Positions 9,175 to 17,705 of a DNA stretch of 64,000 nucleotides are shown here, one piece after another. This DNA is from an uncultured beta proteobacterium (GTDB lineage Bacteria; Pseudomonadota; Gammaproteobacteria; Burkholderiales; Burkholderiaceae), in contig CAIKFU010000023.1 of the NCBI GenBank assembly GCA_903826775.1, forward strand, positions 1 through 64,000, read 5' to 3'. Made by a program: the position numbers and the translations under genes. The notes beneath the pieces are model-generated. The model saw only the letters and a program-made list of their open reading frames with translations, made no database searches and was not told the DNA's origin. Each line of letters begins with the position of its first letter. Position 1 is the first letter of the stretch.

Positions 9175-10092
9175 ATGCTTCTTGAAATTACACATAACAC
9201 TCTTTATCAGTATTCCCCTGATGTGGAAATTGCACAACATATTGCTCATCTAAAACCGCATACAACCAATAATCAGGTTGTACTGAATAGCAATCTTTCA
9301 ATCGAACCTAAACCCGATTGGTACTCAGAAACTAAGGATGTATTTGGAAATACATGCTCCTTCTTTTCCATTCAAAATAAACACCAACAACTTAATATCA
9401 CCTCGCAATCATTGATTGAGACCAATAACCCTGGCACCCTAACTGCTCAATTAGAAAATTCCCCTCCCTGGGAGGAAGTTCGTGAATATTTCCGCTATCA
9501 TGCACAATCAAACTGGAACCCAGCGGTAGAGTTTACTTTTCCCTCTCCATACGTTACCCAACATCCTGAATTTTCTGAATTTACCAGGTCAATTTTTACA
9601 GTGAAACGGCCGACTCTCGAAGCGGCCATCGATTTGATGGAGCAAATTCACCTCAAGATGAGGTATACCAGCGAAAGTACTGAAATTGATACTCCTGCTT
9701 TTGAAGCACTCCGGCGCAGAGAAGGTGTTTGCCAGGACTTTTCTCACATTTTCCTTAGTTGCATTCGCAATTTAGGTCTTGCTGGAAAATATGTCAGCGG
9801 TTATCTCTTAACAGACCCCCCTAAAGGTCAACCCAGACTGATCGGCGCAGATGCATCCCATGCCTGGGCCTCTCTATATGTTCCAAATATCGATCAGAAT
9901 GGTGAGTTATCTGAAGGTAGATGGTACGACTTCGACCCAACAAATAATAGATGGGGATGGGGATCCCCAGGCGAGGATTACGTATCCCTCGCTTACGGCA
10001 GGGATTACTCAGATATTTCGCCTATCAGGGGGGTAATTCATGGCGGAACCGAACACACTTTAGATGTTGCTGTAACGGTAAAACCTGCTTAA
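9175..10092 (+). CDS. Transglutaminase-like cysteine peptidase family protein
   Basis: 305 residues: an N-terminal bacterial transglutaminase-like domain (LLEITHNTLYQYS), then the core fold with Cys186 (EGVCQDFSHIF), His229 (DASHAWASLYV) and Asp254 (WYDFDPTNN). The C-terminal segment DYVSLAYGRDYSDISP is typical of the group. The triad is complete, so it should be catalytic, most likely as a peptidase or amide-exchange enzyme. No signal peptide. It starts five bases after the ATP-grasp gene and completes the set of transglutaminase, DUF2126, ATP-grasp, alpha-E and transglutaminase. No proteasome-like (Anbu) peptidase gene, a frequent neighbour elsewhere, is present. Confidence 0.92.
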   Translation: MLLEITHNTLYQYSPDVEIAQHIAHLKPHTTNNQVVLNSNLSIEPKPDWYSETKDVFGNTCSFFSIQNKHQQLNITSQSLIETNNPGTLTAQLENSPPWEEVREYFRYHAQSNWNPAVEFTFPSPYVTQHPEFSEFTRSIFTVKRPTLEAAIDLMEQIHLKMRYTSESTEIDTPAFEALRRREGVCQDFSHIFLSCIRNLGLAGKYVSGYLLTDPPKGQPRLIGADASHAWASLYVPNIDQNGELSEGRWYDFDPTNNRWGWGSPGEDYVSLAYGRDYSDISPIRGVIHGGTEHTLDVAVTVKPA

Positions 10093-10251
10093 GCCAAGTA
10101 TTTAAAATGGATTTAGTCCATTCTCATGGTATCCATAAACCAGCTAGAGAGAGCCTGCTAAAAGAACACTTCTAGCACCCTAAAATTATTCTCTAACACT
10201 TGAGCATCCTCTTTTACTACTTAGGGATACGCAATCCAGTAAGAGCAACGG

Positions 10252-10695
10252 TTACTCCAAAGGAATAACCGCACTAGGGCCAGTTCCATAAAAATATAAT
10301 ATCGCCCCTTCATTCCTAGTCATTCCAAAATGAGGTGTATTTGCTGGCTCAGTAAAAAAAGTGCCAGCAGTATGTTTATGCAATTTTGACTCATCAAATT
10401 TATCGCCATAACCAATATAGTGAACCCCCGATAAAACTACACCATAACGTGAATCAGGATGTTTATGTGGAAGTGCCTTATCGTTTGGTGACCACTTTAC
10501 TAAATTTAAATACGGGCCAGCTTGATTTGTATTGCCTAGCAGAAATGCAAAATCTCGACCGGATGCAGTTTTCTCAAATTTAATCTGATCAAGCGTTTGC
10601 AGTGTCACGCCTGGAGGAAGTGCAGTTTCAGCTGCATTAGCACATTGTAGAAAAAAAATACTAGGCAATACAACAGCGAATCTAAATAAGTTCAT
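10252..10695 (-). CDS. Exported cupin domain protein
   Basis: 147 residues with a Sec signal peptide (cleavage expected after QCANA). The mature part is a small cupin: LPHKHPDSRYGVV supplies His77 and His79 with Arg83 where Glu is common, and NTPHFGM supplies His122. The ATG at 10695 is preferred over a GTG at 10701 because GAGG lies five bases before it. It follows the CocE-type hydrolase by 19 bases and is probably the last gene of the Bug-CocE-cupin unit. Periplasmic; function unknown. Confidence 0.85.
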   Translation of the reverse strand: MNLFRFAVVLPSIFFLQCANAAETALPPGVTLQTLDQIKFEKTASGRDFAFLLGNTNQAGPYLNLVKWSPNDKALPHKHPDSRYGVVLSGVHYIGYGDKFDESKLHKHTAGTFFTEPANTPHFGMTRNEGAILYFYGTGPSAVIPLE

Positions 10696-10714
10696 AGTCA
10701 CCTCAATTTAAGAA

Positions 10715-12454
10715 TTAGGATGGAATAACTGGCAATAATATGAATGGCATCTTTCCAGAAGAAAAATGCAGTTTATTTTTTCCTCCAAACACTTCTGGAG
10801 GGCGATCATTTAAATTGGTATGCGTAAATGGCCCAACTCCTTTCATTTGATATGGAGCATGGGCGACACCGGCATCCTTTCCATCAACCTCATAATCGCT
10901 ACCTCGGATATTCAACCCCAGCCTATACCCTTTTGGCACCACAAAGGATGTTGGCCAAATCTCAATATCCATCTCAACTGGTTCATTAGGAGTTAATGGC
11001 CATTCTTCATCGTGAGTATGCCAAGGCCGATATGGCCTAGTTTCCTTAGGGTCCAATTTTCGATGGGAAGCTCGCAACCAACCCAATCCAACAGGTGTAC
11101 GTGGATCATTTGATCCAATAAAAACCACCTCTTTACCTGCTGGATCGTATAAGCGTAATGCCAAAATAACATCCGCATCAGTCGTTTCTGATGAGAGCCA
11201 AATTTTAGAGGCAATTGGCCCGGTAACTTCCAGATCTTCCTTCATCGCTGAAGTCATAAAAATAAAGCCCTCTCCCTCTGGGTCATACTCCATCGTTGAT
11301 GTCGTATTGCCAACTGCAGTATCCAAGCCCATTTCACCCGGCTGAAGATAAAACTTAGTCCAGTTAGTTCGAGCTAATGGCCACTCGTGCTCAGCCCGCA
11401 ATTTAAATATTTCATTCGGGTAGCGAATATTTAAAGCAACCTTTGGTTGTTTTTCCCAACCTGAATTTTCACCCTTCAAAAAATGCGCAAAAAACTTTTT
11501 CTGTAGCTCAACACCATAAGCGCTATAAAAGTGTGTGAAATGGGTATCCCCATGAACCTCTAGCCATTTCTGCTCTGATGCCGAGCGCATATAACCTTCA
11601 AAATTTCCACGTGTGTGCAAACCCATGCCACCCCAATTTCCAGCCGACAATAACGGCACGGTAATCTTTGAAAAATCAGGGGTTCTTGCTCGATAGTAAT
11701 CGTCAATTAAATGCCTATTCTCGGCCTCAACATCGATTTCTGCGCGATTTGCCCTTAACTCTTCCGTTGAAAGTGTCTCCGGCCCGGCAATGGTTTCGCC
11801 AGTAACGTTACTTTTAGCTCCATTGTCTCCAACCCCATGCTGGACAGTAAGAACCTGACGGTTGTACCAATCACCTAAGAAATCGCAAAGCACACCGCCA
11901 TGACGACACAATTCCCTGTAATAATCCGATGATCCTTCCCAAATACATAAAGCCGCTAAATGAGGGGGCTGAGTCGCAGCAACCATCCATTGATTCATGG
12001 CGTAATACGAAATCCCACTGATTCCAACTTTCCCGTTGCTCCATTCCTGTGTTCCGGACCACTCAATACACTCGTGGAAATCGTCAGCTTCTAACGGAGA
12101 CCAACAATCAATTTTTCCCGGTGAACGTCCTGCACCTCTTGAATCGACCCTGATACATATATATCCCTCTGGAACCCAACGTTCAGGATCTACCAATTCC
12201 CAGTTCTGATATTTATTACTGGAACCTTCAAGTATCTCGGGAACAGCCTTCACAACCCTAGCCCACTGACTTTTATACCCATCCCGAAAATCAAGTCCTT
12301 TTGCATATGGCCCATAACTGATGATTACTGGGTATTTTTTGTCGCCTAATGGTCGAAATACGTCGGCACGCAAAACTACACCGTCCTTCATTAAAATCGG
12401 GGTATCCCAATCGATCTGCATTCCGTCCCGCACTTCACTCTTCATCTGCTCCAT
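10715..12454 (-). CDS. CocE/NonD family hydrolase (X-Pro dipeptidyl-peptidase fold)
   Basis: 579 residues. N-terminal alpha/beta hydrolase of the S15/CocE type, with nucleophile Ser149 in GISGISYYA and an oxyanion-tyrosine region IISYGPYAKG. The C-terminal jelly-roll domain (from about residue 390, LEVTGPIASKIWLSS) is that of X-Pro dipeptidyl-peptidases. Members hydrolyse acyl esters or amides, for example cocaine esterase and glutaryl-7-ACA acylase; the natural substrate is unknown. No signal peptide, so cytoplasmic. A good ribosome binding site (AGAGGA) precedes the ATG. It lies 29 bases after the Bug protein gene, suggesting that it processes what the Bug protein binds. Confidence 0.9.
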   Translation of the reverse strand: MEQMKSEVRDGMQIDWDTPILMKDGVVLRADVFRPLGDKKYPVIISYGPYAKGLDFRDGYKSQWARVVKAVPEILEGSSNKYQNWELVDPERWVPEGYICIRVDSRGAGRSPGKIDCWSPLEADDFHECIEWSGTQEWSNGKVGISGISYYAMNQWMVAATQPPHLAALCIWEGSSDYYRELCRHGGVLCDFLGDWYNRQVLTVQHGVGDNGAKSNVTGETIAGPETLSTEELRANRAEIDVEAENRHLIDDYYRARTPDFSKITVPLLSAGNWGGMGLHTRGNFEGYMRSASEQKWLEVHGDTHFTHFYSAYGVELQKKFFAHFLKGENSGWEKQPKVALNIRYPNEIFKLRAEHEWPLARTNWTKFYLQPGEMGLDTAVGNTTSTMEYDPEGEGFIFMTSAMKEDLEVTGPIASKIWLSSETTDADVILALRLYDPAGKEVVFIGSNDPRTPVGLGWLRASHRKLDPKETRPYRPWHTHDEEWPLTPNEPVEMDIEIWPTSFVVPKGYRLGLNIRGSDYEVDGKDAGVAHAPYQMKGVGPFTHTNLNDRPPEVFGGKNKLHFSSGKMPFILLPVIPS

Positions 12455-12483
12455 TGCGTATTCCTCTACCTATTTCAATTAAA

Positions 12484-13479
12484 TTAATTTAACGAGTCAC
12501 CCATTTGATCAACTAAATTTTTCCATTTCAGCCGATCATTGACTAAAAATTCGGGAAAATCCTTGGGAGAAACTTTGGCTATATCAAACCCATGAAACTC
12601 AATCACCTGAGAAACATACTGATCGGAGTGAGCAATCTCCCAAATATGTTTTGATAAAAGATTAATTACCTCAGGGGGAGTTTTAGCGGGGGCCATAATT
12701 CCAAACCAACCGCGGGATTCAAAACCAGAAACGCCAGCCTCAGTAAAAGTTGGAACATTTGGCAAAATCTTGTTGCGTTCAGGGCCTGCCAAAGCCAACG
12801 GTCGAATTTTCCCTGATTTAATAAAGGGGAGTGGGCCCGCAATGGTTGACATCATCACCTGGACATTGCCCGCAACCACATCTGTCAAAGCGGTGGTAGC
12901 ACCCGTATAAGGAATATGATTCATCTTAATTTTAAGTTGCCGACTTAAAGTCTCGATAGCAACATGGCTTTGACTTCCAGCCCCAATAGAAGCGTAGCTA
13001 ACTGAATTGGGTGATTTTTGCGCAAGTGAAGCCAATTCCAATACCGATGTGGCAGGAAAAGAATCACTCACAAATAGAAGTTGAGTAAGCTGAGCAACCA
13101 TCGACACACCGGAAAAATCTTTTGCCGCATTGTATGGCAAAGATTTTTGAGTTGCTGGAGCTAAAGACATTCCGGCATCGCTTCCAAACAACAATGTATA
13201 GCCGTCTGCATTGGATTTAGCAACATACTGGGCCCCAATGGCGGTATTGGCACCAGGTTTATTTTCAATAATTATTTGGTAACCATATTTTTTATTAAGT
13301 GCCTCTGCCAATGGTCTAGCAAGGGCATCGGCAGGACCTCCCGCGTTAAATGGAACAATCAGCCTAATAGTCCGATTAGGATAGTCAGAAGCAATTTTCG
13401 TTGATTGCCCAACTGCATTCGATGAAATAAGGCTAATAAGCAAAGCCCAGCCAAATCCTAGCAATATTCTAATTCTCAT
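12484..13479 (-). CDS. Bug/TctC family tripartite tricarboxylate transporter binding protein
   Basis: 331 residues with an N-terminal signal peptide ending near SSNAVGQS. Typical Bug motifs: YPNRTIRLIVPFNAGGPADALARP, shortened here to its key parts YPNR, VPFNAGG and ADALAR, then KPGANTAIGA, GADGYTLL-like NADGYTLLFG, HIPYTGA and the C-terminal LVNDRLKWK. Periplasmic solute receptor for a carboxylated compound. No TctA or TctB membrane gene lies nearby, so it is an orphan receptor, as is common in Burkholderiales. GGAGA precedes the ATG by six bases. First gene of the Bug-CocE-cupin unit, transcribed away from the palindrome at 13581. Confidence 0.93.
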   Translation of the reverse strand: MRIRILLGFGWALLISLISSNAVGQSTKIASDYPNRTIRLIVPFNAGGPADALARPLAEALNKKYGYQIIIENKPGANTAIGAQYVAKSNADGYTLLFGSDAGMSLAPATQKSLPYNAAKDFSGVSMVAQLTQLLFVSDSFPATSVLELASLAQKSPNSVSYASIGAGSQSHVAIETLSRQLKIKMNHIPYTGATTALTDVVAGNVQVMMSTIAGPLPFIKSGKIRPLALAGPERNKILPNVPTFTEAGVSGFESRGWFGIMAPAKTPPEVINLLSKHIWEIAHSDQYVSQVIEFHGFDIAKVSPKDFPEFLVNDRLKWKNLVDQMGDSLN

Positions 13480-13580
13480 AACTTGTCTCCAACAACTTCG
13501 GTTTGATAGAAAGCAAACTCTTGAATTGAGCGCCCTAATTTTTATAAATGATTCTAACGATATTTTCTGCTTAAGGTCAA

Positions 13581-13606
13581 TTTATTTAAACGACCGTTTA
13601 AATAAA
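13581..13606. promoter_or_regulatory. 26-bp perfect palindrome, probable operator
   Basis: Arms TTTATTTAAACG and its exact reverse complement, separated by AC (12-2-12). It sits in the 249-base divergent region between the Bug operon (start 13479) and the MFS exporter (start 13729). The TTTAAACG-N2-CGTTTAAA core resembles TetR-family operators. No TetR gene is in this window, so the regulator would act from elsewhere. Confidence 0.65.
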
Positions 13607-13728
13607 GCAAGCTAAAGATGGTGTTTCCGGCGTTTAATCATTTAATCTTGGATTAAGACTGATAAGCGATCTAGGCTCATTTGCATTAATAAATATGATT
13701 AATTTATAAGCAAAGATAAAATAAACAA

Positions 13729-15336
13729 ATGTTCCGAAAATCACCCCATTTAATTTCCCTTCCTCGCTGGCTTGAACCACTAAAATTTTCAGTATTTCGC
13801 TCTCTCTGGCTATGCTGGTTGATAGCCAATGTCTGCATGTGGATGAATGATGTGGCCGCCGCTTGGATGATGACCTCATTGACAAATTCTGTTGTCTTAA
13901 TTGCCCTTGTACAAACAGCATCAAATTTACCAGTACTATTACTTGGAATTCCCAGTGGCGCTCTTGCTGACATCCTAAATCGCAAACATTACTTTGTAGC
14001 AACCCAGGTTTGGCTTACCGCTAGCGCAAGCGTATTAATGTTGCTCTTAATACTTAACCTTCTTGATCCTTATTTGCTGCTAATCCTCACATTCATGAAC
14101 GGGATTGGTCTAGCAATGCGGTGGCCAGTATTCGCTGCAATTGTTCCAGAATTGGTTCCTCGAGATATTCTTCCACCAGCCCTAGCCTTAAATGGCATTG
14201 CAATGAATACTTCGCGCATTATTGGGCCATTAATTGCCGGAGGGATCATTGCTACTGCTGGAACTAAATATGTTTTTGCATTGAATATGCTCTTATCCTT
14301 GCTTACTACATGGATAGTCTTACGCTGGAAATACCAGAATTATGTCTCCGCATTACCCGGCGAACGTTTTTTTGGGGCCATGCGAGTGGGCATCCAATAC
14401 GTTAGGCAATCAAGCCGTATGCGAGCGATACTAGCAAGGGCATTTCTCTTTTACTTTCAATCCTCCAGCCTTTTGGCATTGCTTCCAGTGATTGCAAAAT
14501 TGCATTTTCATGGCGAAGCAAATACCTTCACCCTTTTACTTTCATGCCTTGGATTTGGCGCAATCATTGCTGGATCTCAACTGCCCCTACTAAGAGCTAA
14601 ATGGAGTACGAATGAACTTGCTAATCTTGGGATTATTGTTCTGTCCCTTAGTTCAACGGGAGTGGTGCTTGTTCCAACCGTTATCTATGCAATTCCATTA
14701 ATGATTATCAGCGGCATGGCTTGGATTTGTGTTGCTAATTCCTTGACTACCTCGGCCCAACTTTCCCTACCAAGTTGGGTCAGGGCCCGAGCAATGTCGC
14801 TTTATCAAATGAGTCTAATGGGTGGTAGCGCCTTAGGGGCTGCCATTTGGGGAAAATTGGCTACCAACACAAATGTTTCTGTCAGTATTATTTTTAGCGC
14901 AATCTTTGGACTTCTAGCGCTAATCGCAATCCGTAAACTCCATATTGATGGGAAGACTTCGGAAGATTTAAGCCCAGTATGCCCTCTTGAACGACCAAAC
15001 CCTTCATGGGATATTGACCTTGAGGCTGGTCCAGTCATGATTTCCATTGAATACAGTATCAATAAAAGCAAAATCGAATCATTTAAAAAATTAATGGGTA
15101 AAGCTAGAATATCTAGATTAAAACAAGGCGCATTATCTTGGAGTCTATTTGAGGACGCAGAACATAGAGGGAAACTGGTTGAGCACTTTGTATTTGAAAC
15201 TTGGGCAGATTATCTGCGTCGCTTTGATCGATTTACTACCGAAGATTTAAAAATGCAAGAAGAGCGACATCGTTACCACATTGACACATCCCCTCCTAAA
15301 GTTACTAGAAGAATTGCATCGGCCATCAGAAAATAA
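13729..15336 (+). CDS. MFS transporter, EntS/MFS_3 type, with C-terminal soluble domain
   Basis: 535 residues. Residues about 10-400 hold the predicted 12 membrane helices of an MFS exporter; the opening PLKFSVFRSLWLCWLIANVCMW (key parts FRSLWL and NVCMWM) and the loop PSGALADILNRKHY are typical of the MFS_3 (enterobactin exporter-like) family. Residues about 430-535 form a soluble C-terminal extension with GALSWSLFED and VEHFVFETWADYLRRF, looking like a small ferredoxin-like ABM/Dabb fold; such a tail is normal in longer MFS_3 members. Exports an unknown small molecule. Divergent from the Bug operon across the 26-bp palindrome. Confidence 0.88.
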   Translation: MFRKSPHLISLPRWLEPLKFSVFRSLWLCWLIANVCMWMNDVAAAWMMTSLTNSVVLIALVQTASNLPVLLLGIPSGALADILNRKHYFVATQVWLTASASVLMLLLILNLLDPYLLLILTFMNGIGLAMRWPVFAAIVPELVPRDILPPALALNGIAMNTSRIIGPLIAGGIIATAGTKYVFALNMLLSLLTTWIVLRWKYQNYVSALPGERFFGAMRVGIQYVRQSSRMRAILARAFLFYFQSSSLLALLPVIAKLHFHGEANTFTLLLSCLGFGAIIAGSQLPLLRAKWSTNELANLGIIVLSLSSTGVVLVPTVIYAIPLMIISGMAWICVANSLTTSAQLSLPSWVRARAMSLYQMSLMGGSALGAAIWGKLATNTNVSVSIIFSAIFGLLALIAIRKLHIDGKTSEDLSPVCPLERPNPSWDIDLEAGPVMISIEYSINKSKIESFKKLMGKARISRLKQGALSWSLFEDAEHRGKLVEHFVFETWADYLRRFDRFTTEDLKMQEERHRYHIDTSPPKVTRRIASAIRK

Positions 15337-15449
15337 TACCAACTTCAATAAGAAAAGTACTATCACAATTAAGGGTAAATGGATTGGTACTGAAATAGTC
15401 GATACTTAAAGCATAATTAGCATGCTACCTAATAACTAAAGGAATAATA

Positions 15450-15797
15450 ATGAGTGAATTAAAAAAAATTGATGTTACCGTGGGTAATGGAGCAGAAGCA
15501 AACCCAGGATCAATGGTCTCGGTACATTACACCGGTTGGCTCCACGATGCTGCAGCCCCTGATCAAAAAGGTAAGAAATTTGATAGCTCTCTAGATCGTG
15601 GTCAAGCGTTCAGTTTCCCATTGGGCGGAGGTCAGGTAATCAGGGGTTGGGACGAAGGCGTCGTCAATATGAAAATTGGCGGCAAACGAACTTTAATCAT
15701 ACCCCCAGAATTGGGATATGGCGCTAAAGGTGCTGGAGGCGTCATTCCGGGAAATGCGACTTTAATTTTTGACGTTGAGCTTTTAGAAATTAGCTAA
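15450..15797 (+). CDS. FKBP-type peptidyl-prolyl cis-trans isomerase
   Basis: 115 residues, a single FKBP domain without signal peptide, so a cytoplasmic prolyl isomerase/chaperone. Signature pieces are VSVHYTGWL, FDSSLDRG, FSFPLGGGQVIRGWDEGV, GGKRTLIIPPELGYG and NATLIFDVELL, all intact. The ribosome binding site AAAGGA lies about seven bases before the ATG. The gene is a single unit of standard length for small bacterial FKBPs. Confidence 0.96.
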   Translation: MSELKKIDVTVGNGAEANPGSMVSVHYTGWLHDAAAPDQKGKKFDSSLDRGQAFSFPLGGGQVIRGWDEGVVNMKIGGKRTLIIPPELGYGAKGAGGVIPGNATLIFDVELLEIS

Positions 15798-15811
15798 TTC
15801 TTCGAGTAAAT

Positions 15812-15847
15812 GAAATGCAAGACTTTGTTATGGGCACCTTGCATTTC
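15812..15847. terminator. Inverted repeat between convergent genes, possible terminator
   Basis: GAAATGCAAG and its exact reverse complement, spaced by 16 bases, between the FKBP gene and the convergent amidohydrolase. The long loop and lack of a clear T-run make it a weak terminator candidate. Confidence 0.35.
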
Positions 15848-15872
15848 GATCTTAAATAAAATAAGAAATTTA

Positions 15873-16760
15873 TTAAAAATCGTAAAGACGAGCTGGGTTA
15901 TTAACCAAAACGTTTTCCAAATCCTGTTTATCTGGAAGCCATCTAGCAAGCAAATTGGTTAAATCCCCGTCATCAGGCATCAACCGAGGGTCAAAGTAAT
16001 TAATGTGCGGCCAATCCGTCCCCCATACCACTTGCTCGCAGTTTGCTTTTACAAGAGCATTGGCAAAAGGATTGACGTCTTCATAGGATAGTTCAATATT
16101 TCCAATCCGATCCGCTCCGGAAATTTTTACCCATGCTTTACCTTCTGACAGCATTCTGCATAAAAACTGAAACCCAGGATCTCCAACGCCCCTGCTGGTA
16201 TTCATCCGGCCCATATGATCAATCACTAGCGGTATTCCAAGCTTAAGCAACCGTGGTGCCAACTCCGGCAAATCTGGAGCATGAACCCAAATTTGCGCAT
16301 GCCAACCTCTGGAAGCCAATCTAGGCGCAAGAGCTTCTAGCACCTCAATACCAACACCATTTCTGTAGACGGGTTTACCATCAATTCGGAGTAAATTAAT
16401 ACGAACTCCACGCACACCTAAATCATGCCAATGATCCAATTCTGATTCCGTTACGCTCAAGGACGGAACTGCCACCCCCCGGAACTGTTCTGGATATTTT
16501 TCCAGCGCTGCCAATATGGCGCCATTATTCGTACCGCACACACTTGCGGTCACAAGAACCCCACGTGAAAAACCGATTTTATTTAAGTGGGCTATAAAAT
16601 CCTCGGCCAAGTACTCATCTGGCGTATAACTTCTATCCTCGCTTAAAGGGTATTGTTCATAAGGGCCAAATACGTGTACGTGACTATCGCAGGCGCCAAT
16701 TGGTATATTAAAATTGATTGGGGAGTAACTTGATTTTGGCGGTAAACATTTACGAGTCAT
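15873..16760 (-). CDS. Amidohydrolase family protein (2-pyrone-4,6-dicarboxylate lactonase-like)
   Basis: 295 residues, TIM-barrel amidohydrolase of the amidohydro_2 type. The first-strand metal motif is CDSHVHVFGP; other conserved parts are VRGVRINLL, IWVHAPDLPEL, LVIDHMGRM and the C-terminal WGTDWPHINY. This pattern fits PDC hydrolase (LigI)-like lactonases, which open cyclic carboxylated lactones. No signal peptide. It faces the split thiamine-diphosphate enzyme genes across a 405-base region and is probably part of the same catabolic block. The exact substrate is not determined. Confidence 0.87.
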   Translation of the reverse strand: MTRKCLPPKSSYSPINFNIPIGACDSHVHVFGPYEQYPLSEDRSYTPDEYLAEDFIAHLNKIGFSRGVLVTASVCGTNNGAILAALEKYPEQFRGVAVPSLSVTESELDHWHDLGVRGVRINLLRIDGKPVYRNGVGIEVLEALAPRLASRGWHAQIWVHAPDLPELAPRLLKLGIPLVIDHMGRMNTSRGVGDPGFQFLCRMLSEGKAWVKISGADRIGNIELSYEDVNPFANALVKANCEQVVWGTDWPHINYFDPRLMPDDGDLTNLLARWLPDKQDLENVLVNNPARLYDF

Positions 16761-17165
16761 TTATATCCTAATAATAAAATTCCTGCATGCTGTCCCAGCT
16801 ATAAATAGCCGGCATAGTTTAAAAAATAGGCTAGCAAGGTAGTCGCCCACAACGTATGCCCAAGGGCATTAAAGTAGTCCAACCTAATTCATCAACTATA
16901 ACGCGGGCAAACCTGTTGTTCATAATTCTTAAAAAATTCTTCTTACAAAGTTAAATATAATCCGCCATTGACTAATGGTTATATCTTTATTTCTGGAAAA
17001 TAAAATATACCCTTAAACGACGTTTAGAAATATTGATCCATATCCTATTCACATAAAAATATCACCCTCATTGGAAAAATGTTAGATTAATGCCTGAATG
17101 AACTATTTTTAGTCTTCAATTTCAGTTTGACACGATAAAAAACAATCCATAAAGGAAACGTCAAC
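16761..17165. other. Intergenic region without a gene
   Basis: A 405-base AT-rich divergent promoter region between the amidohydrolase and the thiamine-diphosphate enzyme genes. I see no coding frame or RNA gene. It contains the short palindrome at 17014 and an AAGGA ribosome binding site just before the ATG at 17166. Confidence 0.7.
17014..17026. promoter_or_regulatory. Short palindrome resembling the operator at 13581
   Basis: TAAACGACGTTTA, a 6-1-6 perfect palindrome. The half-site TTAAACG matches the core of the 26-bp palindrome upstream, but the centre is one base shorter, so the same dimer might not bind it. It lies 140 bases before the thiamine-diphosphate enzyme gene. Confidence 0.3.
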
Positions 17166-17696
17166 ATGTCCCCAGATTCCCCTAATAACATACCATCAAC
17201 CTGGGATGAAATTGTTGTCAAAATGCTAAAAACAAATCAAATAAAGCTAATTGCCTATGTTCCAGATAAGGTTCTTGCCCCGCTAATAAAGCGTTTACAT
17301 GATGATGATTACTTCACCGTTATCTGCCCAGCGCGCGAAGAAGAAGCTGTTGGGATTGTTGCCGGAGCATATATGGCTGGATTGCGTGGAATCGTATTAA
17401 TGCAAACTAGCGGTTTTGCAACATTGCCAAATGCCCTTGCTTCTTTGGCTGTGCCCTATCAAATACCGCTGCTGATGATGATTTCTGAACGTGGAACCCT
17501 TGGAGATTTTCAATTAGGGCAAGCAATTGTCTGCAGAACAATGAGGCCTGTTCTCGAAGCATTGGGTATTGAGCATTTTGCCATTACCCAAATTTCTGAC
17601 GTTGAATTTATCATCGATCGAATGATCAAACAAGCTTACGCAACCCAAGCGCCTGCCGCAATGATTCTTTCACCTCTTCTTACAAGCAAAAGATAA
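17166..17696 (+). CDS. Thiamine-diphosphate enzyme, pyrimidine-binding subunit (sulfopyruvate decarboxylase alpha-like)
   Basis: 176 residues, equal to the N-terminal (Pyr) domain of thiamine-diphosphate decarboxylases as a separate subunit. It contains CPAREEEAVGIVAGAYMAG; the glutamates at 58-60 are at the place of the activating Glu that contacts the cofactor. The frame ends after the domain, and the partner PP domain is encoded nine bases downstream. The closest named architecture I know is ComD/ComE sulfopyruvate decarboxylase, and phosphonopyruvate decarboxylase is the related fused form. The 2-oxo acid substrate here is unknown. A good AAGGA site precedes the ATG. Confidence 0.85.
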   Translation: MSPDSPNNIPSTWDEIVVKMLKTNQIKLIAYVPDKVLAPLIKRLHDDDYFTVICPAREEEAVGIVAGAYMAGLRGIVLMQTSGFATLPNALASLAVPYQIPLLMMISERGTLGDFQLGQAIVCRTMRPVLEALGIEHFAITQISDVEFIIDRMIKQAYATQAPAAMILSPLLTSKR

Positions 17697-17705
17697 CAGT
17701 TCAAT

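Noticed and set aside
10093-10175. Plus-strand frame running past the transglutaminase stop, and small hairpins such as AATGGA-TTTAG-TCCATT
   Set aside because: The frame is a shadow of the transglutaminase gene, and the hairpin has no T-run and short arms.
13634-14002. Minus-strand frame of 122 codons opposite the MFS start
   Set aside because: It covers the MFS coding sequence and the 13.6 kb promoter region with no recognisable protein features.
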